A DNA stretch of 64,000 nucleotides, taken from Zarea fungicola (Eukaryota > Ascomycota > Sordariomycetes > Hypocreales > Cordycipitaceae). The stretch spans positions 1 through 64,000 of the forward strand of contig FWCC01000291.1 of assembly GCA_900169235.1 (NCBI GenBank), read 5' to 3'. The notes beneath the pieces were generated by a model. It had not been told where the DNA came from and made no database searches. It saw only the letters and a program-made list of their open reading frames with translations. This document shows positions 22,903-34,368 of this stretch, piece by piece. The position numbers and the translations under genes were made by a program. Numbering within the stretch: the first letter of the stretch is position 1; every line of letters starts with the position of its first letter.

Positions 22903-24554
22903 TGGAGTTTCTTATCTACAACAAATCTGCTTTTGGAAGTCTGGAGCGCATACTGTTGCATCTTACACCATTACAAAGGCTGCATTCAACGGTGAAATTT
23001 ATGTCGAGGAAACCTCTCATATTGCAAGGCTTTAATCAGCATGTTTTGTGTTACTTCTTCTCTTTTCGTTAATTCCATACTTTTGAAGTAGTCTTCGTAT
23101 TGATGCTATCCAATGCATGTCTTGAGCAATCTAAGTAACTGTCTGCGAGAAATATGGTGTCATATCACAGATCAATATTAGCATAACAGAAGGAGATCGA
23201 TACAAACTACTCGTTCTCTAGCAGCTGCACGTTATGGCATCTACTTCCCGGTTGAAAGCAAGCGGATCGTGGTAGGGGAGATATCAATGCTGAAATCTTT
23301 CCTTAGGGCTAAACTGTCCAACTCGAGACAAGGGTAGCCATATGTAGAATAACTTGAACGAAATATCCAGATACTTTGATGAGAGCTCCTGAAAGATATA
23401 GGTATCCTCTCAGAAATCGGTCTCTGCCAAAAAGAAATTACTGTAAACGCGCGTAATCACAACTTCTTGTAATCCATGTCGTAAATCTCGGAACAACAAA
23501 ATCAGTCGAGATTGTAGAGAAAACCTTTAATTGTGAGAAGTACCCAACAAATATTCTTCAAAGATAAGTCCTGCAACAATCCGATAGCACAGGACTCAGC
23601 TAAGCAGTAAACCTACAATACCTCGTTGCATGCGGCAAACACCTTCCTGCCGCTTTTAAATGCTTCACTGGTGATGTATTTGTCCTTCTCATGACCCTTG
23701 TGGCTTTTTATATGCTGCAAAAAAAAAAAAAAAACTAACGCAGAAGGCTCTGGCATAACCTCGAACAAAGTTCCTCGTCGACCACCGCACGTTCGTCGAC
23801 ACGCAGCGAAAATCGAGGCACTTGGTAACCAGCAGTATACATGAACTGCAAACAGCGTACCACTCTGCATACTGTTGAAGTAACTCTGTTAGGCCATTAT
23901 TGGCGAGGGAGCATGGAGCTTTTGACTGAGCCGTAACATAATTTCCCGTGTGTAAAGCTGAATATTTTCTCAACCCGGACAAGAAATCGGAAATACTTTG
24001 AGTTTGCCAACCTGACGTTTCTGCGGTTACTTTTAGTAATACATTTGCAACTAAAATAGAAAACAACAACATAAATATGCTGGCGCACAAGCTTGCGCCA
24101 GCACATCGGATAAATGAGCTCGCTTCTGCCATAATACTTTTTGAATAGGGTGCAAGAAGGTGGGAGGAAGTATTTCAAGAAACACAACTTATCACAAAAA
24201 ATAATAGACCTTGAGGTGAACCGAGGTGCTTTCCACGCAAATGGAGCTTGTGGACTTTGGGGGATGAATCGGGGACGATTTGTGTGAGGAAGAACTGAGC
24301 TGCTTGAGGGGGCAACTCTAGGTTTTATGCCCAGAAGGCCTTGCTGCCACTTTTTTTCCTCCTCTTCCTCCTCTTCCTCCTCTTCCTCCTTCTCCTTCTC
24401 CTCTTCCACCTTCTTCTTTTTCAAAACTTCACATAACCGCTCTGTTGCTCATTGAATTTTGAACTTGCCACAGTTAACCTCTCCCCGTATCACCAGCCTC
24501 GCGGGATGTTTTGACCAAGGCTACATACAAGCCTTGGACGCGACAAAAGCCAAA
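22903..24554. other. Intergenic region with a long polypyrimidine tract
   Basis: About 1.65 kb without a supported gene. An A15 run lies near 23718, and a TCC/TTC-rich tract runs from about 24352 to 24422, just upstream of the BTB gene. The tract creates a Glu-rich minus-strand open frame that looks like a by-product of the repeat. Confidence 0.6.
24352..24422. repeat. TCC/TTC polypyrimidine microsatellite
   Basis: An imperfect run of CCTCCTCTT and CTTCTC units on the plus strand, about 70 bp long. It lies 130 bp upstream of the BTB gene ATG. Pyrimidine tracts are common in fungal promoters, so it could influence transcription. Confidence 0.7.
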
Positions 24555-25386
24555 ATGAGCGAGAATACATCTACTGAGTATAAGTAAGTCCTTTAAGATC
24601 TACGACGTCTGCGTGTCACTGATATTTTCCTGCAGAATATACTCCTCGAAGCCATTTCGCTTCTTCGTCGGTCCTGCGAAGGAAGAATTCTCGGTGCACT
24701 CTGCCTTGCTCGCTAAGCTCTCTCCAGCCTTGAATGCTCTGGTTAATAATGGCATGAAAGAATCCCTCACTGGCTATACCACCTTGCCAGAAACGGACCC
24801 AAAAACATTCGCTCGTTTTTTGGAGTACATCTACACGGGCGACTTCGAATCTTCACTCTTCTGCAAAGTGCAGCACAAAACCAAAGTGCAAAGCATAATC
24901 TCAAAGCTAAGAAAATCCCATTCAGGCATTCGAACATCTTTCATGCTTTCACGTCTGCTACCGCAGGCATGGAAAACTTTCGAAAAGTCGTACACGTACA
25001 CTGGTCCTATTTTATACGATGTTGAGTCAAACGGACAGGTGTGCGATGAGAAGGGCTTTCTTGAGGTCGTAAAGGTTTGTATTCTGGCAGACTACTACGG
25101 CCTCGACAGATTAATGGATTTATCGCTTAATAAAATCCACCGATTAATGACGAGCAGCTGCATTCCCGAGGACCCCTTGAAGTTCATCGCCTTTTGCACA
25201 ACGGAACGCTGTCCAGAACGCCTCCGGGACCTGGCTGTCAAGTACTGCTGTCTGGAAGTTAATAGATTGAGGCTGCTGCCGGACTTTCCTGAATATTTGA
25301 CTCAACATCCTGATGTTGCCTTTCTGATATTGGACGGTTTGGTGGAGAGCGTGCTCAAGGAATTCCCAGAGGGAGATGCGGACTGA
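24555..25386 (+). CDS. BTB/POZ domain protein
   Basis: A 259-residue protein from two exons, 24555-24583 and 24636-25386. The 52-bp intron sits after the ninth codon, and the junction rebuilds TEYKIYSSKPFRFFVG. The BTB fold signature is visible in order: FFVGPAKEEFSVHSALLAKL, SPALNALVNNGMKES, and the end of the core, DPKTFARFLEYIYTGDF (about residues 76-92). A helical C-terminal half (EVVKVCILADYYGLDRLMDL) resembles the BACK-like region of fungal nuclear-pore-style BTB proteins. There is no Kelch, MATH or zinc-finger domain. Such stand-alone BTB proteins are numerous in filamentous fungi and may act as Cullin-3 adaptors or oligomerisation modules; the partner is unknown. Confidence 0.85.
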
Positions 25387-26325
25387 TGAAACCTTTTGCA
25401 TTTTCTACTTGCGCGTGTATACATCCATCTGAAAAGGGCAAGTTACAAAAAATTACTTGAATCGTGTATTTAATCGAGTTCTGAAATTCATCAAATGCCT
25501 AACAAGTAAGCCTCTGGCGATGATCCTGATGCTTGTGATTTTCTTGTTGCTAGCATTTCACTTGTTGCTAGTGATTTTTTTGCTGCCTGTAGCTTTCTCA
25601 ATACTGGTTGGTAATTTTCTCGGCTTTTTATTGGTTACCATCTAAGCTCGATATATCACTATTTAGCTTGGTAGCTCTCTGCACCTCAATCTGCACTTCA
25701 ATTCTATTACTATAAAATGACTAATATCAGGCCCAAGTATGAGGCTATTATTTTGTATTTCTGTCTTATCAGTTGCCCGAACGAGACGCAATGTGCTTCA
25801 AGACCATAGCACTGTTCTCAAGACCTTTTTTCCCCTCTTTTCTTTTCTTTTCTTTTNNTTTTTTTTTTTTTTTTTTTGATTTATGGGCGCTCAACTCAAC
25901 TTTCAAACTGCTGAGCGTCGAAGTCGGCGCGGAAGGAGCTACATGCTCGAGTAATCCAAGTCTTCAGCCCGTCCAAAATGTTAACTAATTTTAATTGAAA
26001 ATTCGCAGCGTGTGTATGCCTGTACCCACGGTGACGCCTTGTTATGCAACCCGATGTTTCCAGCCGACAGCAGTTTCTCGCGACAACTCGCCATGTAATG
26101 AATGCCTCGACGAGGTTCTTGAGCAAGGTATTAAAGATAACAGAACCTGAAGCCCTTTGGCTTGCATTCAAACATGCATTCTAGAAAACTTGCAAGGTAG
26201 TTAGGGTAACGGCCGTTTTCGCCAGACTACCCGACGATTCTGTTTTACATTTGAACTTGGCATAAAATGTAAAATGGTTCATATTCAAAAGAGGCTAAAT
26301 AACCTTATCACGCTCTAAAAGGGTA
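25387..26325. other. Intergenic region with ambiguous bases in a poly-T run
   Basis: About 940 bp between convergent genes. Two undetermined bases (N) lie at 25857-25858 inside a T-rich run continuing to about 25877, probably a sequencing or assembly uncertainty of homopolymer length. A 62-codon hydrophobic frame at 25457-25645 has no ATG-context, splice or domain support. Confidence 0.7.
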
Positions 26326-29300
26326 TCATTTTCTCGATTTATGCCATGACAAAGAATCAAATGCTTTCAGTAGTCCCCAACCAGAACCACCAGCACTTTG
26401 CGGCGGCGTCTCAACATCATCCTCATTGCTCGCGCACACTTCAATCGTCTCCTCTCTAGGCGCAAATCTCTCAAAATCTTCTTCTTCTGTGCAATTCTCG
26501 TCACTGGACTCGTCTGCATCAATCTCCTGCCCATTATGTTCCTGTGCCATAATCTTCAGCTTGGCCCGCACCGTCGGATCTTGTTCCAGCTCCTGCCACA
26601 GCTCCAAATCCCACTCCTCGACATTTTCACTCAGCGCTCGAGGTTTTTCCCATGGTGGCCACTTCCACAAGCCTGTCGTGATGAATTGTCGCTTTACCAC
26701 CTTAATCGTCAGCTCCATGAGTCCCAGACCACCAAGGACGGCAAAAAGCGTAGCCCACCAGACAGCATCGCCGCCCCATTTGTTACGAAAGCTGTATTTT
26801 ACATCGTACGGACCAGAGGGTGTACCCTGATAGATGGCGTCAAGAAAGGCGACCCAGGCGAACCATCCAAGTGTGGTGACGAAAAAACAACACATGACAA
26901 AGGTGGTTTTGTAGTGTGTCTCAAACATGAATAGCTTCCAGTTAATCCACAAGACACCAGTTGTGAACGTGAGCGTGCCGATTGCGTACAAACCGTCGTC
27001 CTTGGCACCGGGGGAAATCCAGCCATACCCTGCCCAAACACCGTACCACGCCATGACACCTTGCACGGCCGCGAGAAGCATCCAGCGAAGATACTTCCAA
27101 GCATTCAGACCCATGTCGCGCTGTCCATAAACATACAACTCCGGAATAGCAAGTAGCGTTTCCGCACGCAGATCCTGCTCCCAGATGCCCATGCAAATAG
27201 TACAGAGACTGGTAAACAGCGTGTTAAAGACTGTCAGACTCGTGGATTGATACAGCGAAGTACCCGTGTACCCATTGTACTGCTGGTAGATGGCTTGTGG
27301 TAGGTAAAAGAACATTTCCTTCCAAAAGGTGCTAATGATGAACTTGGCCGTGCGAACATAGTTCCATCGTCCGTGGACAAGAAGCAGGCGCTGCAGGAAT
27401 CGGAACTGGGCAATGGAATAGTCAGCCACACGTGCAGCCTGCAGTCCCTCTCGTCCAGAAATGCCAATGCCAACGTGGCTGGCCTGAATCATCGCCAAGT
27501 CGTTGGCCCCGTCACCAATGGCAAGCGTCAATCCTTCACGGCGCTGGAGGCTGAACCTGCTCAAACGCGTCCTAACAGTCCGCACAAGAAGTGCCTTTTG
27601 CGCAGGCGAGGCGCGGCAGCAAATGACGGAATCCACCTTGAGCATAATGTCGTAAAACTGTTTTGAGAGACCGTCGCATTTTTCGACAACACCGAGTGTC
27701 TGTCCGTCAATGACGACCACACTATGGCTGGAGCCAGCTTGAAGGTCTTCGGTAAGGGCCATGAGCTGAAACTCCAGTGCACCTTTGGCAATATCCAAAA
27801 TATAAATATCAGAACCAGGGCGAACCAGTCGTGCAGAGTGGGCGATGTTGATAGCCGTCTCTCGCTTGTCGCCTGTAAGCATCCAAATCTTGATGTTGGC
27901 TCGTCGAAGCTTTTCAATTGTTTCAGGGACGCCACGCTGCAACTTGTCTTCAATGGCAGACGCCCCAATTAACGAAAAGGCCTGTTCCAACATGTCGCCC
28001 GCGGTTTCAATCATGTGCTGTCTGTTCACCAGGCTTGTTGTCGCATCGTCAAACATTTTTTTCCACGTCCGGTAATCCTGCTCTGAAATTTCCTTTTGTG
28101 CAAAGAGCAGAGTGCGCAGTCCTTCCGTGGCGAAATCGTCAAGATGCCTGAAGCACTTGCTGAAAACATCCGCCTCATCATGAATGCTGGGGTCGTCGAG
28201 GAACTGCAAGTTGTCAGGAAGCTGCTGGTTATGTTGATTAACAGATTTACGAGCGTTTCCGCGGTTAACATCCATCGACATTCCCCGCGCAAAAGTTCCT
28301 GGACGGAGGCCATCCTCGGAGCTCCTCACAAACTTGCCAATCTCAAATGATTTACTGCGCGGGGCCATCGAACGTCGTCTGCTTGGCTCTGGTCGAGAAA
28401 TGTTCGGGTTACGACGAACGGTAAGACTGGGCTTACCGCCAAAGCTGTTTCTTGGCTGATTCTGCTCGCTGCGTCGCTGCATTTCATGCTCGAGATCGGC
28501 GCTATGTCGTATTTCGGTTGCCTTTTGCATAGCAAGGGATGACTGCTTCAGACGGGGGAGGATAACGGAGTCAGCGCCCTTGCAGATGACGGTTATGCGG
28601 CCGTCGGGGCGACGTAGCACAATCGACATGCGCTTTCTGTTGCTAGTAAATTCAATTACGTCAAGAATTCGGAAAGTCTGTCTCTCGAGCCGGCCACCAG
28701 GCAGAGTTGTTTCCACAGTGACTTGCTTTGCGGTTCTCTGAGCAACAAGATAGCCCATTTCTTGAGCTGCGCGGACAAGCGCCAACTCGTCTGGGGATGA
28801 GGCCTGAAATTCGATCTTGCCATTTGAGTTCTCGGGTAGACACGTGTGACATAGGGCCATAGCGAGAATGTATTCCTTGGCCTTTCTAGCGAACGCGGAA
28901 TGAGGTCGAAGTTGGATGTAACTCAGCAAATCGGAGGTGTTGACTTCGGGTTGAATGTGGTCGGGTCGTCCAGTAGAACGCCAGTGAGAGGAGGAGCGCC
29001 TTCCAGTCATGGAGACTCCTGCGCCCACAGACAGACGCGGTGACATGGGACCCTGCAGGTAGGAAGGGCCCAGAGGACTGAGAGGAGACCTGGGAAGTGG
29101 CTCAGGTTTATGCAGTGAAGGCTCTTGGCTAGAGCTACCGAAGCTAGTCCTCATGTTTTCATCGCGATCCTCCGCCTCCTGTTCGAGATCCATTTCGTGA
29201 AGCCACACGGTGCCTGCAACACTAATCTTGCGAAATTTCATAATATTGTCTGTAAGTGTTCCTGTCTTGTCTGAAAAGATGTAGCCCACCTGGCCAAGAT

Positions 29301-30824
29301 TCTCCAAGATAGTATTGGTGTTACATCGGGCGGGGGTATCTGTCTCCTCATCATACATGCCGACGTCGGAATTAAGGAGGAGCAGCTGTCCAATTTTGAC
29401 AATTTCGAGGGAAATGTACAGCGCAAGCGGGACGACATTGTTGAACATGATGATGAAGGCAATAATGACTTGGTAAAACGGGACCTTGGCCTCGTCAAGG
29501 TACCAAGCGAATCTCTCGTAGCTACGCTGCCAGCGGACGTAGCCCATGGAGACACCAACAGACAGTAGGACGACATAGGTAGCAAGAGTGATTACGACGC
29601 AATTGACCACCGTTTCCAAAGCTGGTTTTTTCGCAGACGGATGTTGGTTTGAATTCATGCGAATTTTGCACTCTTCACCTGTGTTGATGACAATTCCGAC
29701 AATGGTATTGGTGTTTCGAACCACGCTGCCTCTGTAGATGACCTCATTCAGCGTTAAAGGCACCGATTTGCCTTCGACAGTAACAGATCCGTCAAAGTTG
29801 AATAATTCCGGATTTGGGTTCTCAATAACAAAATTGGCTTTGCATTTTGAGATACCCTCAATAGAGCCGCAGCCGGTTAGAGCCGATGACAGCTGCTTGC
29901 TCTTTAAGTTGGTCTCACCGTCGAGAGCCATGGTGTCAATATAGGCCAGGTCATTTTCGTCACTTGTCCAGAGGAGCACAATGTCAGCTGGCACCGGGTC
30001 ATCACGACACAGCCTCACGACATCTCCAACTCTGAGGTTGCTCCAGCGGTTAGGCACCCATCTCACGCCCTGGTACTTGTCCTTGGGCAAGGCTGGTGGT
30101 TGCGCGGTCCTCTTGACGTGGAAAGGGTTCCATTTCTGAATGATGGTTGGCGGCTTGATTTTGCCCGTATAATGGTCTGTGCGTCCAAGCGTGGCCGTGA
30201 AGTTTGCGTTTTCAATCTTGTCGAGGCGGCTTCTCCTATAGTCGTCATAGCCCTCCTTGACAATCGTTATGAGTATGAAGAATAAGAGCGGCAGGATAGT
30301 GGTGTATGTTCCAGTGGTAGACAGGCCAGGTATCTAGTCAGTGGTTTGTGTTAGCGCCGCATGCCATTATTAGCGGCTCTTGTGGTAGCATCTGCAGCGA
30401 AATTGTCTTGTTTGCATCTGCTAGCAAGGAAGAGGCTTACCATTTGTGGGATACCAACGCAGAGAAAGTAAAAGTTTCCAATGCGCGTAAACTGAAAAAA
30501 CAACTGCTTGGGGACAAAGTCCCAGAGGGTGTAGCGCGAAGTGCGAATGTCATTAGAAATGTATGCGTGGCCACGGCGCATGTCAATGAGAGGCTCAGGA
30601 TGCTCAATGCTCAGCGGAACATGTCGTCCGCCTTCCGAGTGGGCGATGCTCTTACGCCTGCGAATTAGCCCGACAAACGTTTTCTGGTAGGCTGATTTGA
30701 CGCCATGCTGCAAGTTGGACCAGGAAACACGCGACAAAACGGTGGCATTTGAATGCAAAGGAACTGCGCCGCCGCTGCGGTTTGGTCTTTTTTCGAGAAC
30801 GGTAGAGGTTATGGCGGCCGTCAT
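26326..30824 (-). CDS. DNF3: P4-type ATPase, phospholipid flippase, Dnf3-like
   Basis: Moves phospholipids from the outer or lumenal leaflet to the cytosolic leaflet using ATP, in Golgi, endosome or plasma membrane with a Cdc50-type partner. Two exons, 30824-30441 and 30333-26326, give 1463 residues. In order: the N-terminal YTLWDFVPKQLFFQFTRIGNFYF segment of P4 pumps, IPGLSTTGTYTTI with YDDYRR, PADIVLLW and the actuator LDGET (about residue 266), the phosphorylated Asp in SDKTGT at about residue 483, KGADSVI in the nucleotide domain, MLTGDKRETAIN, and GDGANDLAMIQ. Six C-terminal membrane helices follow. Between the P site and the nucleotide domain is a Ser/Pro-rich insert. The YDDYRRSRLDK motif and the long inserts fit the Dnf3 branch better than Drs2 or Neo1. 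The single intron is well supported (PQM|IPGLSTTG). Confidence 0.93.
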
Positions 30825-33321
30825 GGCAACAGAAGGAGTCTCTTGGGCCGGGTTTGCAGAGAAGCTTAGCAGAACAAGGTCTGCGCGCCGCAGGAGAGAT
30901 GAGGATGCTTAACAAATGGGAAGAAGCATGCCAGCTAACATGTAGACTGTTGCACAGTTGATGCGTTTGCTTGTGGTAGAAATCTAGTTGTGCCAACAAT
31001 GAGGCATGTACGTTTGCTGAGGGCCACACTCAAGCACGATTTGTCGAATGCGAATCAGGGTTAAAGGCCAATAGTTTCAAAGCAAAAAAGAAATGACTGC
31101 AAAGACGAAAAGAATTCAGAATAAATGCAGGGTTTAAAAAAAAACAGAACCACAACGATTGACGGGGGAAGAAAAAGTAGCCAAGCCTTTAACTAGTAGC
31201 TAGTTAGCAGGAAGAAGTAGTAGTTACTTACGAGCTGACCCCCAATTCTTCCAAGGATCTTGGTGATCGGTGGCTGAGCCTTGATGTAACAAAAGGGCCT
31301 TCTTTTTTTTCTGGTCCAAGCAGAGAGCCGCGTGGACATATACGACTCGCGAGGGAGGGCATTGTGGGCTAGCTGGGCTGGGGCAGCTGGGGTGGCTTGT
31401 AACTACTTGTTTTGCAATGGTCAAGTACGGAGTACAAGTGGGCAAAATGCCAAACACGCAGTGTCCAAGGCGTTTATTTAGAGGAGGAATGAGCGCCAGT
31501 TGTATTGATCATCATCAGGAAATTGCTTCATAGAGTTTCAACCAGAGAAAAACAGCTGGTCACGTTGCAGTGAATCTGGCATGTTGGTCTTGCCCGCGGG
31601 TCATTGGAGGGAGCGCACATAGACGAAATGGAAGCGAGATGCTCAAGATAGGAAAGAGCTCCGACAGCGGGTGAACAGGACCTACAAGCAGCAACCAACT
31701 AGCATGCAGCACACCTGAAAATTAGTCGCCCTCCCCGCAGGTCGGTTTCCTTCAGCAACGCGGCCCACGTACCTAAATATCTGCTACTGATGCTTTGGCT
31801 CCAACGCACGTGGGGCAGCATGCAAGCCAGTGAGGGTCTTACGGCGGGCGCTACTGCATCCCCCTGAAGCCTTGAGTTCGCTAAAGCTGCGCTCCGTTAA
31901 CAACCCCTACCTAGGTACCTAGTGATGGGGGAACGGACCGCCCGAGACCATACGCAGGGGCTTTTACGACTGTAAGATGCGAGTAGGTACCAAGGCAGCC
32001 ACTTACCTACTGGTAGTGGTGGTAGGCTTAGAACGGATTGTACTGGTAAGTGTACATCCACGAATGCACTCAGCCGTCCCTCCACAAGAACTAATGTTTC
32101 CAGTGCTACATATTGCCGGCAGCATGCAATACGAGATTTATTGTTAAAAATAATCATCATAGTGTTGTGGGAGGTATACATGATTTTTTATTATTCGAGT
32201 TCCCGTTCCCGTTCATGTGGCATTGCTTCTTACGCCAGAAAAAAAAAACCCGGGTTGTGCCTTCGTCATTTCTCCTACCCAACTCCATTAGATACCCTGA
32301 GATTGGCAAGGATCGTAGTCATGACGCTTCGCACGCGACTCGAAGGAGCTGCCACACGGTATATTCCCACATTTTCCCACACCCAACTTGACTATCCCGC
32401 AAAAGGACAGTGTTTGGCAACTGCTCTATCCTTGATCCTGTGTTGGTTCAACTCAATAGCCCTGGCGAGTACAGAGTGTTGAGTACGAGGCTCTATTTTC
32501 AGGCTTGGTACGAAGTACCTGTATGCATCCCTCCCTCATCCACGCTTCAGGCTACCGCAGGCCCAACTATAGTACTAAATAAGTTGGACCGCCACGCCAA
32601 GCAGCACCACAATAATACGCCGCAATTGGTGTTCTATTTCCCCAATGTGCCAGGATCAAAATCTCAAATTTCATCCTACTTGCTTGGTACGCCACAGTGG
32701 GAATAACCCATTTCCACTTCCACATACCCATGCATGCAACCTGATGGATATTTTGAACATCCACAGGACTCGCCGTAATCGTATTAGCAGTGTCACACCG
32801 AGCTAGATCTTCCTCCAGCTTTGCGTCTTGCGTCAATATCGTCACCAGGTACGGTCTAGACACGAAAAGCATGAGAATTTAGCCCAGTTGAAGAAGTATT
32901 CTCAGTCTAACCTTGGGCTGCAAACATCTGCCTCTATATATTCTGCGTGAACAACAACCAGCAGCCGCCATCGTATAAGAATAGGGATGACAATACTTTG
33001 CCGTCCCAGGACAAGGTCGCGGGAAAAAAAGAATTGGACGCCACAGCGACGCCACAGCCAACCCAAAATGTATCTCCATTAGCAAAACATGAGTTTTTTT
33101 GGTGTTTTTCTTGAATCAAGGGAACAACAAAGCCGAAGGTGAGCGCAACCAATCAAGAAAACGTACGGCAAATGCCATATAAAAAAGAAGCACGCGCATT
33201 ATACATCTCTTCTCTGGAGAAATATTCTAATTTGCCCTCAAGTAACAAGCTCCTCCACTGCCACCATCAATCTTTTCGGATATGGTAATATGGCACCGTA
33301 TGTCTCCTGCCCATCAGTCAT
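30825..33321. other. 2.5-kb intergenic region, no supported gene
   Basis: Lies between the flippase start and the TFIIB stop. It contains the palindrome CTAGGTACCTAG at 31911-31922, seen also at 4016, a GTACGGAGTACAAG word near 31427, and a run of A and G. Open frames near 32113-32706 have no domain, signal peptide or splice support. No RNA gene was recognised. Confidence 0.6.
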
Positions 33322-34368
33322 CTAGACTTGTACCTGGGGGATGTTATCCATGTTGCCTCCGTCATCAAGCCATTCCTTCTTAATAAGACGTTCTCGTGCT
33401 GCAAACATGTGCTTGTAAGCAGTCTTGACAGTGCCATCACTTACACCAGCTTGCTTCGCAATGGGTAGTGAGGCACGCGGCTCGCCAACCAAGTGGCAAG
33501 CCATGTAGATGCAGGCCGCAGCCACGGACAAGGGAGAACGGCCAGCCAGGGCCGAAATATCGTTGGCTTGCTCTGCAAGATCGCGCGAAATCTTAGAAAT
33601 CTTTTGCTGATTCTTGAATCCAAGCTGCGACACATAACGTCCACAGAGATCTTCGGCGCCAACCGACGTGTTCTCGTAGTTGTTGACAGCGTTCAAACCG
33701 GTTGCTCCCTCACCTTCAGTGTCCTGGAGTTTTTGCAAAAAGGCTTGCAGCTGCTTGAAAACTCGCCCTACCTCCTTCTTGCTCACGCTTGTGAGGTTGT
33801 AGATTTCTCGGAACGTTCTCGGCACGTTGTTTTGTCGACACGCAATGAAAATACACCCTGCAATCACAGCCTCTTGCGGCTTGCCCTTCATAAACTTGTG
33901 CTTATCCACCAGCTTGAAGATATGTTTGGCCGCATTTGAAACGTTTTGGCCCATGTTAATAGCCTCACACAGCGAAACAATTTCCTTGTAGGCCTGCATC
34001 AAGCCCTTTTGTGACTTGTCTTGGTTGGTGTTGTTCTGCACGCGCAAGAGGTTCTTGTGCTGGCGTGACTCGGAAAAGGCAACCGAGGTAGCTAGCTGCT
34101 GCCCTTCGACGAACTCGTCCTGGGGCCCACCGACACGGCTCGGATCGTCTCCGTTCTGGTCATCATTGGCAAATGTTCGCCATTCAGACCGTGTATCGAT
34201 GATGCGCGTGCCCACTACGACACCACAGCTCTGGCACACCATGTCGCCACTTGAGAATTCTTCCACCAGGTTGGGGGGGATCTCGCGACAGTCTGGACAA
34301 CAGAGGGTATTGTTTAGGTCTTCTTGGAAGCCGGCGCCAGTGCCGTCACTGGCTGAAGGCGAAATCAT
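33322..34368 (-). CDS. Transcription initiation factor IIB
   Basis: TFIIB bridges TBP at the promoter and RNA polymerase II. From the ATG at 34368 it encodes 348 residues, close to the usual fungal length. The N-terminal zinc ribbon has CPDC, a 17-residue gap, then CQSC. The B-reader/linker with IIDTRSEWRTFANDD follows, then two cyclin-like repeats (KHIFKLVDKHKFMKGK through RTFREIYNLTSVSKKEVGRV; and RSPLSVAAACIYMACHL through SDGTVKTAYKHM). It is intronless in this part. The same frame stays open upstream to an ATG at 34680, adding 104 basic residues with no TFIIB resemblance. That stretch is probably 5' UTR or a spliced leader, but a longer isoform cannot be excluded. It is divergent from the tryptophan gene at 35600. 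Confidence 0.94.
   Translation of the reverse strand: MISPSASDGTGAGFQEDLNNTLCCPDCREIPPNLVEEFSSGDMVCQSCGVVVGTRIIDTRSEWRTFANDDQNGDDPSRVGGPQDEFVEGQQLATSVAFSESRQHKNLLRVQNNTNQDKSQKGLMQAYKEIVSLCEAINMGQNVSNAAKHIFKLVDKHKFMKGKPQEAVIAGCIFIACRQNNVPRTFREIYNLTSVSKKEVGRVFKQLQAFLQKLQDTEGEGATGLNAVNNYENTSVGAEDLCGRYVSQLGFKNQQKISKISRDLAEQANDISALAGRSPLSVAAACIYMACHLVGEPRASLPIAKQAGVSDGTVKTAYKHMFAARERLIKKEWLDDGGNMDNIPQVQV

Noticed and set aside
23897..24424. Minus-strand frame beginning with a Lys/Glu run
   Set aside because: The start lies in the TCC/TTC microsatellite, and the rest shows no domain or fungal protein character.
25457..25645. Short hydrophobic frame after the BTB gene
   Set aside because: 62 residues with a repetitive LLLVIFLL composition from an AT-rich stretch; no splice or homology support.
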